Source of the DNA: Burkholderia pyrrocinia
GTDB lineage: Bacteria; Pseudomonadota; Gammaproteobacteria; Burkholderiales; Burkholderiaceae
DNA length: 64,000 nt
Assembly (NCBI RefSeq): GCF_022809715.1
Contig: NZ_CP094460.1
Span: forward strand, 1,178,001-1,242,000
Reading direction: 5' to 3'
Shown here: positions 52,871-60,792 of the stretch, piece by piece
How the letters are laid out: every line of letters starts with the position of its first letter
Position numbering within the stretch: position 1 is the first letter of the stretch
Position numbers and translations under genes: made by a program
The notes under the pieces: model-generated
What the model was told of the DNA's origin: nothing
Databases searched by the model: none
Seen by the model: the letters and a program-made list of their open reading frames with translations, nothing else

Positions 52871-55074
52871 TGCACGGCTCCCGGCACGCGCACGTCGGCG
52901 CCCGCGCCGACCGAGCCGTCGTCCGGCGGGTTCTTCACCCAGCCGATCGTGTGCAGCTGCACGTCCTCCTCGACCTCCTGGTACGACAGCACCGCCAGTT
53001 CGGGCAGCACCGGCTGCAGGATCGTCTTCACATAGCGGCGCGCGCCGAGCGCGACCATCACCGCGAGCCGCGCCGCGCCCTGCGCGTTGCCGTAGCCGCC
53101 GGGGCCGGCCGCCTGCGCGGCCTGCACGATCGCGCGTACCTGTTCGCCGATGTCCTGCTTGATCGCGCTCGACAGCGCGAGGAAATTGCCCTGCTTCGTG
53201 CGCATCACCGCGCTCTCGATCCGCTCCTGCAGGTTCTGCTCGAACAGCACGACCCGCAGCTGGCGCGTCGTGCCCGCATGGCGGTCGGTGATCATCCGGC
53301 GCAGGTCGACGCGCACGAGTTCGACCAGCGCGATCACGTCGTCGGGTTCGTTCGGCGCCCACGTGATCAGGCTCTCGAAAATCACGCGCAGGTTGCGGAT
53401 CGGTACCTGTTCGGCGAGCAGCCGGCGCAGCACTTCGGTCACGCGCTGCAGCGGCACGAGCCGCGTCAGCTCGCCCACGAGCTCGGGGTGTTCGCGGCGC
53501 ACGAGATGCACGAGCGCCTGCGTCTCCTGAATCCCCAGCAGTTCGTCCGCATGCTGGCGCACGATCTGCTCGACGTGCGCGGCGAGCGCGCTTTCGCTCG
53601 ACAGCCACTTGCCGTCCGGCGCGGCGCCGTCGTGCTTGATCCACAACGCGGTCGCGAACGGGCCGAACGCCTCGGCCGGCTGGCGCTCCGCGCGTTCGGG
53701 CAGCGGCGCGACACCGTCCCACAGCAGCCAGCCCGGCTTCAGCGCGCCGTGCGCGGCGAGCACGTCCTGCAGGTAGATCCGGTACGTGCCGGCCGCCGCA
53801 CCTTCGTCGTCGTTCAGCGTGATGCGCGGGAACACCGTGCCGATATCCGCGTCGACGCGCGCCTTCGCGCTCGACAGCGCGGCCTGCAGTTGCGCGAGGT
53901 TCAGGCTCGTGCGCAGGTCGTCGGACAGCGATACCGCGATCAGCGACGTGACGCCCGCTGCGTGCGACACCTTCGCGGGCTGGCCGTCGTCGGCCGTGCC
54001 GATGCGCCCCGCGATCTGAATCAGGTTGAAGCTCGGCGCGGTCGTCTTGTGCTTGATCTGCGAGAACCCGACCGCACCGAGGCCGAGCGCGATCAGCGCG
54101 AACGACCATTTCGGAAAGCCGGGCACGACGAGAAAACCGGCCAGCACCAGCGCCGCGATCAGCAGCGCACGCGGATGCGCGCCCAGTTGCTCGCCGAGCT
54201 GTTCGCCGAGCTGGCGCTGCCGCGCATCGCGGGTCGCGACGCGCGTCGTCACGATGCCGGCCGCGATCGACACGAGCAGCGACGGAATCTGCGACGCCAT
54301 GCCGTCGCCGACCGTCAGGATCGCGTAGCGTTGCAGCGCCGCGCCGATATCCATCCCGTGCATCAGTGTGCCGACCGCGATCCCCGCGACGATGTTGATG
54401 AACGCGATCACGAGGCCCGCGATCGCGTCGCCCTTCACGAACTTCATCGCGCCATCCATCGCGCCGTGCATCTGCGATTCCTGCTCGAGCTTCTCGCGGC
54501 GCTCGCGCGCTTCGTCGGCGCTGATGATGCCCGCGCGCAGGTCCGCGTCGATGCTCATCTGCTTGCCCGGCATCGCGTCGAGCGAGAAGCGCGCGCCGAC
54601 TTCGGCCACCCGCTCCGACCCTTTCGCGATCACGATGAACTGCACGACGGCGATCACGAGGAACACCACGCCGCCCACCACCACGTTGTTGCCGACGACG
54701 AGCCGCCCGAACGCGTCGATCACGTGGCCGGCGTTCGCATGCAGCAGGATCAGCTTGCACGACGCGATGTTCAGCGCGAGCCGGAACAGCGTCGTAAACA
54801 GCAGCAGCGCGGGAAACGACGAGAAGCTGACCGCCGACGGCACGTAGGTCGATACCGTCAGCAGCACCACGCTCACGGCGAGATTCAGCGAGATCATCCC
54901 GTCGAGCGCGGCCTGCGGCAGCGGCAGGATGAACAGCGCGACGACCGCGACGATGAACGCGGCGATGAACAGGTCGGCGCGCGGCGATGCGCCCCGGAGA
55001 CGCCGTCCGGACACGCCGCGGCCAGCGGAAAACAACCGCTGCCAGTCGCGGGGGAGCGCCTTCGGTTCTGCCAT
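52867..55074 (-). CDS. sctV: T3S export-gate protein SctV (HrcV/YscV), first gene of the main operon
   Basis: A 735-residue protein of the FHIPEP/FlhA family. About seven or eight membrane segments fill the first 330 residues, with the family motifs DGMISLNLAVSVVLLTVSTY (20 residues) and DAMPGKQMSIDADLRAGIIS (20 residues). The large cytoplasmic domain (about 370-735), containing SVSLSDDLRTSLNLAQLQAA-like sequence and QNLQERIESAVMRTKQGNFL (20 residues), forms the nonameric substrate-docking ring. It is the first gene of the 13-gene minus-strand operon. Its leader holds a 9-bp hairpin. The start at 55074 agrees with family length. Confidence 0.96.
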   Translation of the reverse strand: MAEPKALPRDWQRLFSAGRGVSGRRLRGASPRADLFIAAFIVAVVALFILPLPQAALDGMISLNLAVSVVLLTVSTYVPSAVSFSSFPALLLFTTLFRLALNIASCKLILLHANAGHVIDAFGRLVVGNNVVVGGVVFLVIAVVQFIVIAKGSERVAEVGARFSLDAMPGKQMSIDADLRAGIISADEARERREKLEQESQMHGAMDGAMKFVKGDAIAGLVIAFINIVAGIAVGTLMHGMDIGAALQRYAILTVGDGMASQIPSLLVSIAAGIVTTRVATRDARQRQLGEQLGEQLGAHPRALLIAALVLAGFLVVPGFPKWSFALIALGLGAVGFSQIKHKTTAPSFNLIQIAGRIGTADDGQPAKVSHAAGVTSLIAVSLSDDLRTSLNLAQLQAALSSAKARVDADIGTVFPRITLNDDEGAAAGTYRIYLQDVLAAHGALKPGWLLWDGVAPLPERAERQPAEAFGPFATALWIKHDGAAPDGKWLSSESALAAHVEQIVRQHADELLGIQETQALVHLVRREHPELVGELTRLVPLQRVTEVLRRLLAEQVPIRNLRVIFESLITWAPNEPDDVIALVELVRVDLRRMITDRHAGTTRQLRVVLFEQNLQERIESAVMRTKQGNFLALSSAIKQDIGEQVRAIVQAAQAAGPGGYGNAQGAARLAVMVALGARRYVKTILQPVLPELAVLSYQEVEEDVQLHTIGWVKNPPDDGSVGAGADVRVPGAVQ

Positions 55075-55106
55075 CGTGCCGGTGTCCTGTCGTCGTTATC
55101 GCCGGC

Positions 55107-55133
55107 CGGCACGGGCAACCCTGCCCCGTGCCG
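55107..55133. promoter_or_regulatory. Hairpin in the sctV leader
   Basis: CGGCACGGG (55107-55115) and CCCGTGCCG (55125-55133) form a perfect nine-base stem with a nine-base loop, 32 bp before the sctV ATG. There is no T-run, so it is not a standard terminator; it may be an mRNA structure or protein site controlling the T3S operon. Confidence 0.35.
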
Positions 55134-55316
55134 CACGGACCGTTGAATGGGACGAGTGTAGCGACGCGAACCGGTGGAAAAAGGGATGCACCTCGTAGCG
55201 CGAAAGCGCGTTTCCCGGCGGCGATCGGATCGGACTACGAAACCCGGCGGCGCGCTCGGGCACACGCCGCCGGAACCGCTTCCATCGCGCGGCGGGCCGC
55301 CGGCGCGTGCGTCAGG

Positions 55317-56150
55317 TCAGGGCTGAAGGCGCCGCGCGGCGAGGTACGCGAGCTGCGCGCGGTTCTGCACGTTGAAGAGTTTTTCGAGCGAACGGATATG
55401 GTGGCCGACCTTGTGCAGCGACGTGCGCAGCGCGCTCGCGATCTCCTGGTCGGACAGCCCGTGCACGAGACGGTCGAGCACCTGCTGCTGCTCGTCGCCG
55501 AGCGCGAAGCCGCGCATCCGCGCGATGCGCGCCTCGAGGAACGGCAGCGCGACACGATGCACGGCGAGGCTCACGGCCAGCGCGCCGCCGATCACGCGAT
55601 CGTCGATCCATTCGGTGCCGTGCGTCTCGGACGTCACGTTCACCGCGACGCGCAGGTCGAGGCGCGGCGCCGACAGGCTGAAGATCACGCCGCTGTTCAT
55701 CGCGTGCGCGCGCAGATGGCCGGCGAGCGCCAGCACCTTGCGGTCGCCGCTGCCCTGCGCGGCCGCCTCGATCTCGTCGAGCCGCCACGCGACCGGAAAG
55801 CCGCTCTGCCGCACCTGCGCGAACCGCGGGTCGCTCTCGTACAGCATCCCTTCGATAAACGGCTGCATGAACGTCGCCGGCGCGAGGTCGCGCAGCAGAT
55901 GCGCGCACAGGATGCGCCGCCCGATCATTTCATAGGCGCCGTAACCGAGGGTACTGAAACCGATTTGCCGCAATCGCGCATGGCATTGCGCGAAATCGGC
56001 CGAAGCAAGGTCGGTTTTACCGAGTGCAATTTGAATGCCGGTAAAAACGTCGCGGTCGATTGCCTGATATTCGTTCGAATAAGCGGCAGCGGCCGCTATA
56101 TCGGCCTGTGAAAACCATTCGACGCGTGGTGCGCCGTCAGCATATGTCAT
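55317..56150 (-). CDS. LuxR-type solo regulator at the head of the T3S operon
   Basis: A 277-residue regulator. An N-terminal domain (about 50-190) resembles the autoinducer-binding fold (LRQIGFSTLGYGAYEMIGRR, 20 residues). A LuxR HTH follows (about 212-265), with RGFALGDEQQQVLDRLVHGL (20 residues) and ASALRTSLHKVGHHIRSLEK (20 residues). No luxI-type synthase is present in the window, so it is a solo. It lies 240 bp upstream of sctV in the same direction and is probably a local activator or repressor. Start 56150 fits the domain better than 56171. Ligand dependence is unproven; the usual Trp/Asp pocket residues are not all visible. Confidence 0.85.
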   Translation of the reverse strand: MTYADGAPRVEWFSQADIAAAAAYSNEYQAIDRDVFTGIQIALGKTDLASADFAQCHARLRQIGFSTLGYGAYEMIGRRILCAHLLRDLAPATFMQPFIEGMLYESDPRFAQVRQSGFPVAWRLDEIEAAAQGSGDRKVLALAGHLRAHAMNSGVIFSLSAPRLDLRVAVNVTSETHGTEWIDDRVIGGALAVSLAVHRVALPFLEARIARMRGFALGDEQQQVLDRLVHGLSDQEIASALRTSLHKVGHHIRSLEKLFNVQNRAQLAYLAARRLQP

Positions 56151-56435
56151 GAGGAGCCCGCCCTTTCCCAATATGTGAAACTGCGCCCCGTCACGATCTG
56201 GTCTTTTCTTTATGATTTTCTGGTCGTTGTTATATGCGTGCGAATATGAACCTTTCGCCGCAATTAGTATTACGGCATATTACGCGCACACAGGCATTTT
56301 TTGTACAATGCCCCCGCGTTTCGTCAGGGATGACGATCGGCGCAGATCAAAAACGATGCTCGATCGCACCGCCGCGAATGCCGTACACGATACGGCCGCC
56401 GCCAGGCGATGCGCGTCGATTCCGAGGGATGGCTC

Positions 56436-57341
56436 ATGTCCGATATTGCATTGCATGAAGAAGCGGTCGCCCCGACCTTTTCCCGCCCGTCGCGCGGGTC
56501 GAGCGCATGCGCGGACGCGCTGCGGGAGCGTACCGTGCAGGTCGTCTGGTGCGACGACGTCAAGCGCGGCGAAGTCGCGCAGCCGCACGCGCCGACGCTC
56601 GGCGTCGCCGATACGCTCGCGCATGCGCAGAGCACCGCCGAGCGCAACCGGATCGTCACGAGCCTGCTGCACCTGACAGGCTTCTCGACGTTCGCGTACT
56701 TCGCGCTCGAATTCGCGCGCGAGCGTGTCGAAAGTCTCTACCTGCACGAAGCGTTCACGCCGGCCACCTATCGCGGCGACTATGTGCGGCACAACCATCA
56801 CGACGTCGATCCGCGCACGCTCGGCGCGCGCGTGTGCAACATGCCGATCGTGTGGGACCTGCAGCAGCTGCGCCGCGAACACCGCGAGCGCGACGCCGGC
56901 CCGTGCGTGACGCCGGCCGCGCTCGACGGTTTCCTGCAGACGATGCAGGACGACGGGATGTGCAGCGGCATCATGTATTCGATGGCCGTGCCCGGCACGC
57001 GGCTGCATGCGTTCATGAGCTTCACCGCGCCGCGCCGCACGCGCGAATGGATCACGCCGGCGACGATCGAGCAGGCGCTGTCGATCGGGCTGTCGGTGCA
57101 CAAGTTCGCGTCGCCGCAACTGATCGCGACGTCGCGCGAGCGTACGGTAAACGGGCTCACGCCGTTCGAGCAGGAACTGCTGCTCGGCATCGCCGAAGGC
57201 GCATCCGACAAGGAGATCGGCCGGCGCCTCGACACCAGCGCGCACAACGTCGACTATCACCTGCGCAAGCTGCGCAAGCGCTTCGGCGTCGCGAACCGGA
57301 TCCAGCTCACGTACCTGACGTCGAAGCTCGAGCTGATCTGA
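56436..57341 (+). CDS. LuxR-type solo regulator, divergent from the T3S-linked one
   Basis: A 301-residue regulator. The autoinducer-binding-like domain (about 65-205) contains GDYVRHNHHDVDPRTLG and VCNMPIVWDLQQL, matching the Tyr, Asp-Pro and Trp pocket pattern of LuxR proteins better than its divergent neighbour. The C-terminal HTH (about 235-298) has LTPFEQELLLGIAEGASDKE (20 residues) and RLDTSAHNVDYHLRKLRKRF (20 residues). GAGG eight bases upstream sets ATG 56436. The two LuxR genes share a 285-bp AT-rich divergent promoter region, so they probably cross-regulate. No synthase is nearby. Confidence 0.88.
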   Translation: MSDIALHEEAVAPTFSRPSRGSSACADALRERTVQVVWCDDVKRGEVAQPHAPTLGVADTLAHAQSTAERNRIVTSLLHLTGFSTFAYFALEFARERVESLYLHEAFTPATYRGDYVRHNHHDVDPRTLGARVCNMPIVWDLQQLRREHRERDAGPCVTPAALDGFLQTMQDDGMCSGIMYSMAVPGTRLHAFMSFTAPRRTREWITPATIEQALSIGLSVHKFASPQLIATSRERTVNGLTPFEQELLLGIAEGASDKEIGRRLDTSAHNVDYHLRKLRKRFGVANRIQLTYLTSKLELI

Positions 57342-57361
57342 CGACGGCGCGCGTAAACGCA

Positions 57362-57387
57362 CAAGCCGGCCTCGACGGGCCGGCTTG
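57362..57387. terminator. Hairpin between convergent LuxR and NRAMP-like genes
   Basis: CAAGCCGGCC (57362-57371) pairs with GGCCGGCTTG (57378-57387) over a six-base loop, 20 bp after the LuxR stop and 56 bp after the NRAMP-like stop. A T-run is missing on both strands, so it is at best a weak bidirectional terminator. Confidence 0.5.
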
Positions 57388-57442
57388 CACGGGTTGCGGC
57401 GCGGTGCCGGGTCCGGTGCCGCTTCCTGGCAGACGATCCGCG

Positions 57443-59089
57443 TTACTTCAGCAGCGTCATCTGCACGACCTTGACGATCACGAGACCGACCGCGATCACC
57501 AGATAGCCGCGCAGCACGGCCATCCAGATCCGCGTCGCGAGCGTCATGTTCTGCGGCTCGAGCGTGTCGAGCGGCGGCATGCGCCACGTGTCGCGCAGCG
57601 AGCGATCGAGCGCCGGTTCGACGACGCGCTTGTGGCGGCGAATCAGCACCGTCGCGAGATAGCCGGCAATCGCGAGCACGGTGCCGCCCACCAGCACGTC
57701 GACGATCGCTTCGCCGCTGATGTCCGGATACATCACCGACGCGGTCAGGATGATCGACAGCAGCACGAGCACCCAGATCACCGCGCCCGTGAACACGTTG
57801 AGCTTCGTCGAGTTGACCCAGGGCCCCAGCACCTGGCGGTCGTTGCACAGCACGAGCAGGAACACCGTCGCGCTCGGCAGCAGCACGCCCGCGAGCGTCT
57901 GCACGGCTTCGGTCAGCAGGCCGAGCGGGCTGCCCGGGATCAGCACGAGCGTGGCCGCGGCCGCGACGATGCCGAAGTACACGAGATAGAAGCCCTTCGC
58001 GTCGGACACGCCGCGGTGCAACGAATGGCGGATCTTGAACACGTCGCCGATCGCATACGCGGTCGACAGCGACACGGCCGCCGCGCCGATGATGCACGCG
58101 TCGAGCAGCGCCACCGCGAACAGCGTCGCGCCCGTGCGGCCCGCATACTTCTCGAGGCCCGCGATGATGCCGCCCGCGTCGGTGAAATTGCCGGCTTCCG
58201 GATGGCCGCCGAACAGCGCGGCGCTGAAACCGATCATCGCGACCGCGCCGACCAGCACGAATGCGATGCCGATCCACAGGTCGACCTTTTCATACTTCAT
58301 GAAGCGCGGCGTGATGCGCTTGTCGATCACGTAGCTCTGCTGGAAGAACAGCTGCCACGGCGCGACGGTCGTGCCGACGATGCCGATCACGAGCAGCATC
58401 ACGTCCGACAGCTTCGCGTGCACGGGCCAGTTCGGCACGAGGAAATCGCGCGTCATCTGCGCGACGGGCGGATGGATCGACACGAGCACCGGCACCAGCA
58501 GCAGGCTCAGTACGCACAGCCCGATCGCAAACCGCTCGAAGCGCCTGAAATCGCCGGTACTCACCGCGGCCATCGTCAGCGCGGCGGCCACGCACACGCC
58601 GGCCACCTTCGGCAATCCGAAGAAATCCAGCACGAACGTGATGCCGATGAACTCGGTGACGATCGTCAGCGCATTGAGCAGGAACAGGTCGATCACGCTG
58701 AACGCGCCCCAGAACTTGCCGAAGCGCTCGAAGATCAGGCGTGCATGGCCGACGCCCGTGACCGCGCCGAGGCGCAGCACCATTTCCTGGTTCACGTACA
58801 GCACGGGCACGAGCAGCAGCAGCGTCCACAGCAGCGTCGTGCCGTAGTTCTGGCCGGCCTGCGTGTAGGTGCCGAATGCGCCGGCATCGTTGTCGCCGAC
58901 CATCACGATGAGGCCCGGGCCGATGATCGCGAGCAGCGTGCGCAGCCGCGCCCACCATGTGCCGCGCGCGGCGGTGTCGTGATGCGCGATCGTGCCGAGC
59001 GCGCCGCGGATGTCGCCGACATGGGCTTCGTCGAGCACGGCGCTGCGTTCCGCGGCGATCGGTGGAGAGACGTTGGATGGCGTGGACAT
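57443..59089 (-). CDS. NRAMP-family divalent-metal transporter with atypical metal motifs
   Basis: A 548-residue inner-membrane protein with about 11 membrane segments and the NRAMP/LeuT-like fold. TM1 reads GPGLIVMVGDNDAGAFGTYT, in place of the canonical DPGN: the second Asp aligns, but Pro and Asn do not follow. TM6 has GTTVAPWQLFFQQS where MntH has the metal-binding MPH. The loss of the soft methionine ligand is a feature of NRAMP-related Mg-type transporters, so the substrate may be Mg or a hard ion rather than Mn/Fe; this is inference. It is preceded by a 46-codon gene in the same direction. No Mn or Mg riboswitch is recognised upstream. Confidence 0.88.
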   Translation of the reverse strand: MSTPSNVSPPIAAERSAVLDEAHVGDIRGALGTIAHHDTAARGTWWARLRTLLAIIGPGLIVMVGDNDAGAFGTYTQAGQNYGTTLLWTLLLLVPVLYVNQEMVLRLGAVTGVGHARLIFERFGKFWGAFSVIDLFLLNALTIVTEFIGITFVLDFFGLPKVAGVCVAAALTMAAVSTGDFRRFERFAIGLCVLSLLLVPVLVSIHPPVAQMTRDFLVPNWPVHAKLSDVMLLVIGIVGTTVAPWQLFFQQSYVIDKRITPRFMKYEKVDLWIGIAFVLVGAVAMIGFSAALFGGHPEAGNFTDAGGIIAGLEKYAGRTGATLFAVALLDACIIGAAAVSLSTAYAIGDVFKIRHSLHRGVSDAKGFYLVYFGIVAAAATLVLIPGSPLGLLTEAVQTLAGVLLPSATVFLLVLCNDRQVLGPWVNSTKLNVFTGAVIWVLVLLSIILTASVMYPDISGEAIVDVLVGGTVLAIAGYLATVLIRRHKRVVEPALDRSLRDTWRMPPLDTLEPQNMTLATRIWMAVLRGYLVIAVGLVIVKVVQMTLLK

Positions 59090-59204
59090 GATTTGTTCCG
59101 TACGGCTAATGGTTATTCGATGAGCGTGTGACCTTGGGATGCGTACGCGGGGCCTGCCCGCAGGCAGCCGCGCGTGCGCATGCCGAGGCGCGCTCGGCGC
59201 TTCT

Positions 59205-59345
59205 TCAGTGGCGGATCAACGATTTCAGCTGGTTCAGCAGGCGGGAGAACACCCGCGGACGGGCATCGAGCGTCAGCATCGCATCGTATTGTTTGCGCGA
59301 TTCCGCGACGTGCGGCAGGTTCGACAGCAGAAGGCCGAAGTTCAT
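59205..59345 (-). CDS. Overlooked 46-residue protein upstream of the transporter
   Basis: The minus strand encodes MNFGLLLSNLPHVAESRKQY from ATG 59345 and continues DAMLTLDARPRVFSRLLNQL to a TGA at 59205. GGAG lies seven bases before the ATG, as in well-expressed genes. The product is short, mostly amphipathic and basic at the C-terminus (LKSLIRH). There is no signal peptide. It lies 115 bp upstream of the NRAMP-like gene on the same strand, so the two may be co-transcribed. It is too short for common gene-calling cut-offs. I do not recognise a family. Confidence 0.6.
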   Translation of the reverse strand: MNFGLLLSNLPHVAESRKQYDAMLTLDARPRVFSRLLNQLKSLIRH

Positions 59346-60404
59346 GGTCTGGCTCCGTGCGGCGACGGCAGGCGTGCCGGCCGCGTGGTGGGCGCGGGGC
59401 CAGTCCGGGGCCTGAACGACGTGTCAGGCTAGTCGGCCGGAGTGTCCCTGCGACCCGGGTTCAAAAGGGTCGGTGCGTGCAACGGGCATATGGGACAACT
59501 GTCACTGTCGTTCACGGCGGCTCCTGTGCGGTGTTCCGGGGAACACGGTTGACCGCCGTCCGGCTTGCGGGCCGGCATTCGCGATGCCTGAACGAGGCAT
59601 GCACGAACGCGGCCGCCTGCCAGGCGGCGGTGAAGCCGGACAACGCATGCGAAAACGCATCACGCTAACCGGCGCGAATCAGGGTGCACGTAGGGAGATA
59701 CTGCGGAATACTGCTGCGCGCACCGTTTGCCCGGGGGACAAACGGCGGCTTCGATGAGGCGCGGACGTCGGTCGCTCAGGCGGAAATTTCGTTCGAAGAT
59801 CGACTACTGCAGGCGTCCAAGGCGGCGGCCCCAAGAGTGAAGATGCCGAATTCTATGAACCGCCCGAAAGTGAAGTCAACCCCTCCAAACCCCATTTCCC
59901 GAAATAAACTTCCCGCCTTGCGACGCTGAAAGATTTGCCCTTGAAATGACGTGCCGAAACCTTTCAGCACGTCACGATGCGGTCACGCGTCGATGCGTGC
60001 GAACAACGGCAGGCGCCCGGCAGCGCCCTCTGCTTGCCGACCGTGTGCCGCCGCGACTCGCACGCCACACACGTCGTCTTTTCTGCGTTTTTCACTTGCA
60101 CCGCGGCAAAAGTCGCGACTACAATCCGCCCCAATTCATCACGGGAGTCCCTCCGTGGACACATGCTCTAGTTGCAGTTCGATGCCGGTCCAGGCCGGCC
60201 AAGCCATCGCGAGATAGCAGCCAGACGCATGTCTTTCGCCGCTAGCTCGCATTCGTCGGGTTAGCGCGCTTCCTCCCGGGCCGGCCATCGCCGGTTCGTC
60301 AGTCGCACGCTCCGTTATGTTCCAACCTCCGATCGCAGGCCATGTCATGCGCCCGCGCTCGATCACGTCGTCCGGCATCCGCCGGACCAGACGGAGGCAG
60401 CGTC
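59346..60404. other. About one kilobase with no supported gene
   Basis: The part nearest 59346 should hold the promoter of the minus-strand small gene and transporter. Several frames of 60-100 codons exist, but none has both a good ribosome site and protein-like composition. Near 60160-60200 the sequence contains GGTCCAGGCCGGCC and other short inverted stretches. I see no tRNA or rRNA. A small RNA cannot be excluded. Confidence 0.4.
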
Positions 60405-60674
60405 ATGTTCATTCAATCGTTCGCGGTGAAACTCAAGCGCATCGTGCACGTCGCGTGCGACCGCTCGTTCGTTGCCGGCCTCTCGCCGCTCGCCCATGCG
60501 TTCGGCAACTGGCGCGGCGCGGCACTCGCCCACGTGCCGGCGGCACCGCGCCCGCTCGACTGCATGCTGGTCGCCGCGATGGCGGCCGCGGTCGCGCTCG
60601 CCGCGCTGCTATGCTCGGCTGCGTCGCGCCTCGGCTTCGCGCAAGTGTGGCGCGTCGGCGGCTGGCTGCCGTAA
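60405..60674 (+). CDS. Small membrane protein of unknown function
   Basis: An 89-residue protein. Start 60405 is set by GGAGG seven bases upstream. One clear membrane segment lies at about 53-73 (CMLVAAMAAAVALAALLCSA, 20 residues), with a basic N-terminal half (LKRIVHVACDR) and a short WRVGGWLP tail. The hydrophobic span lies near the C-terminus, so it may be inserted as a tail-anchored or single-pass inner-membrane protein. It is followed 118 bp later by the porin. No family recognised. Confidence 0.6.
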   Translation: MFIQSFAVKLKRIVHVACDRSFVAGLSPLAHAFGNWRGAALAHVPAAPRPLDCMLVAAMAAAVALAALLCSAASRLGFAQVWRVGGWLP

Positions 60675-60792
60675 GCCCTCGACGCGCGGGGGCGCCACGC
60701 GCCATGTGCCGCCGCGCGACCGCCTCGCCACGCTTCCCGCATCACGTATTCTTTTCTTCAGTCTAACTAATCGAATCGCCAACGGAATCCGC

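Noticed and set aside
52870..55146. A 758-codon plus-strand frame opposite sctV
   Set aside because: Antisense shadow, rich in Arg/His/Gln; the minus strand carries intact SctV.
55075..55316. Search for a hrpII-type box (TTCG-N16-TTCG) upstream of sctV
   Set aside because: TTCG elements occur on the minus strand, but their spacings are about 30 bases, not 16, so no HrpB-type control is claimed.
59776..59970. A 64-codon minus-strand frame with FGRFIEFGIFTLGAAALDA
   Set aside because: Locally protein-like, but no ribosome site at the ATG and no partner gene; evidence is too thin to list.
59346..60404. Search for a manganese or magnesium riboswitch upstream of the transporter
   Set aside because: No recognisable yybP-ykoY or M-box core was found by eye; covariance-model search would be needed.
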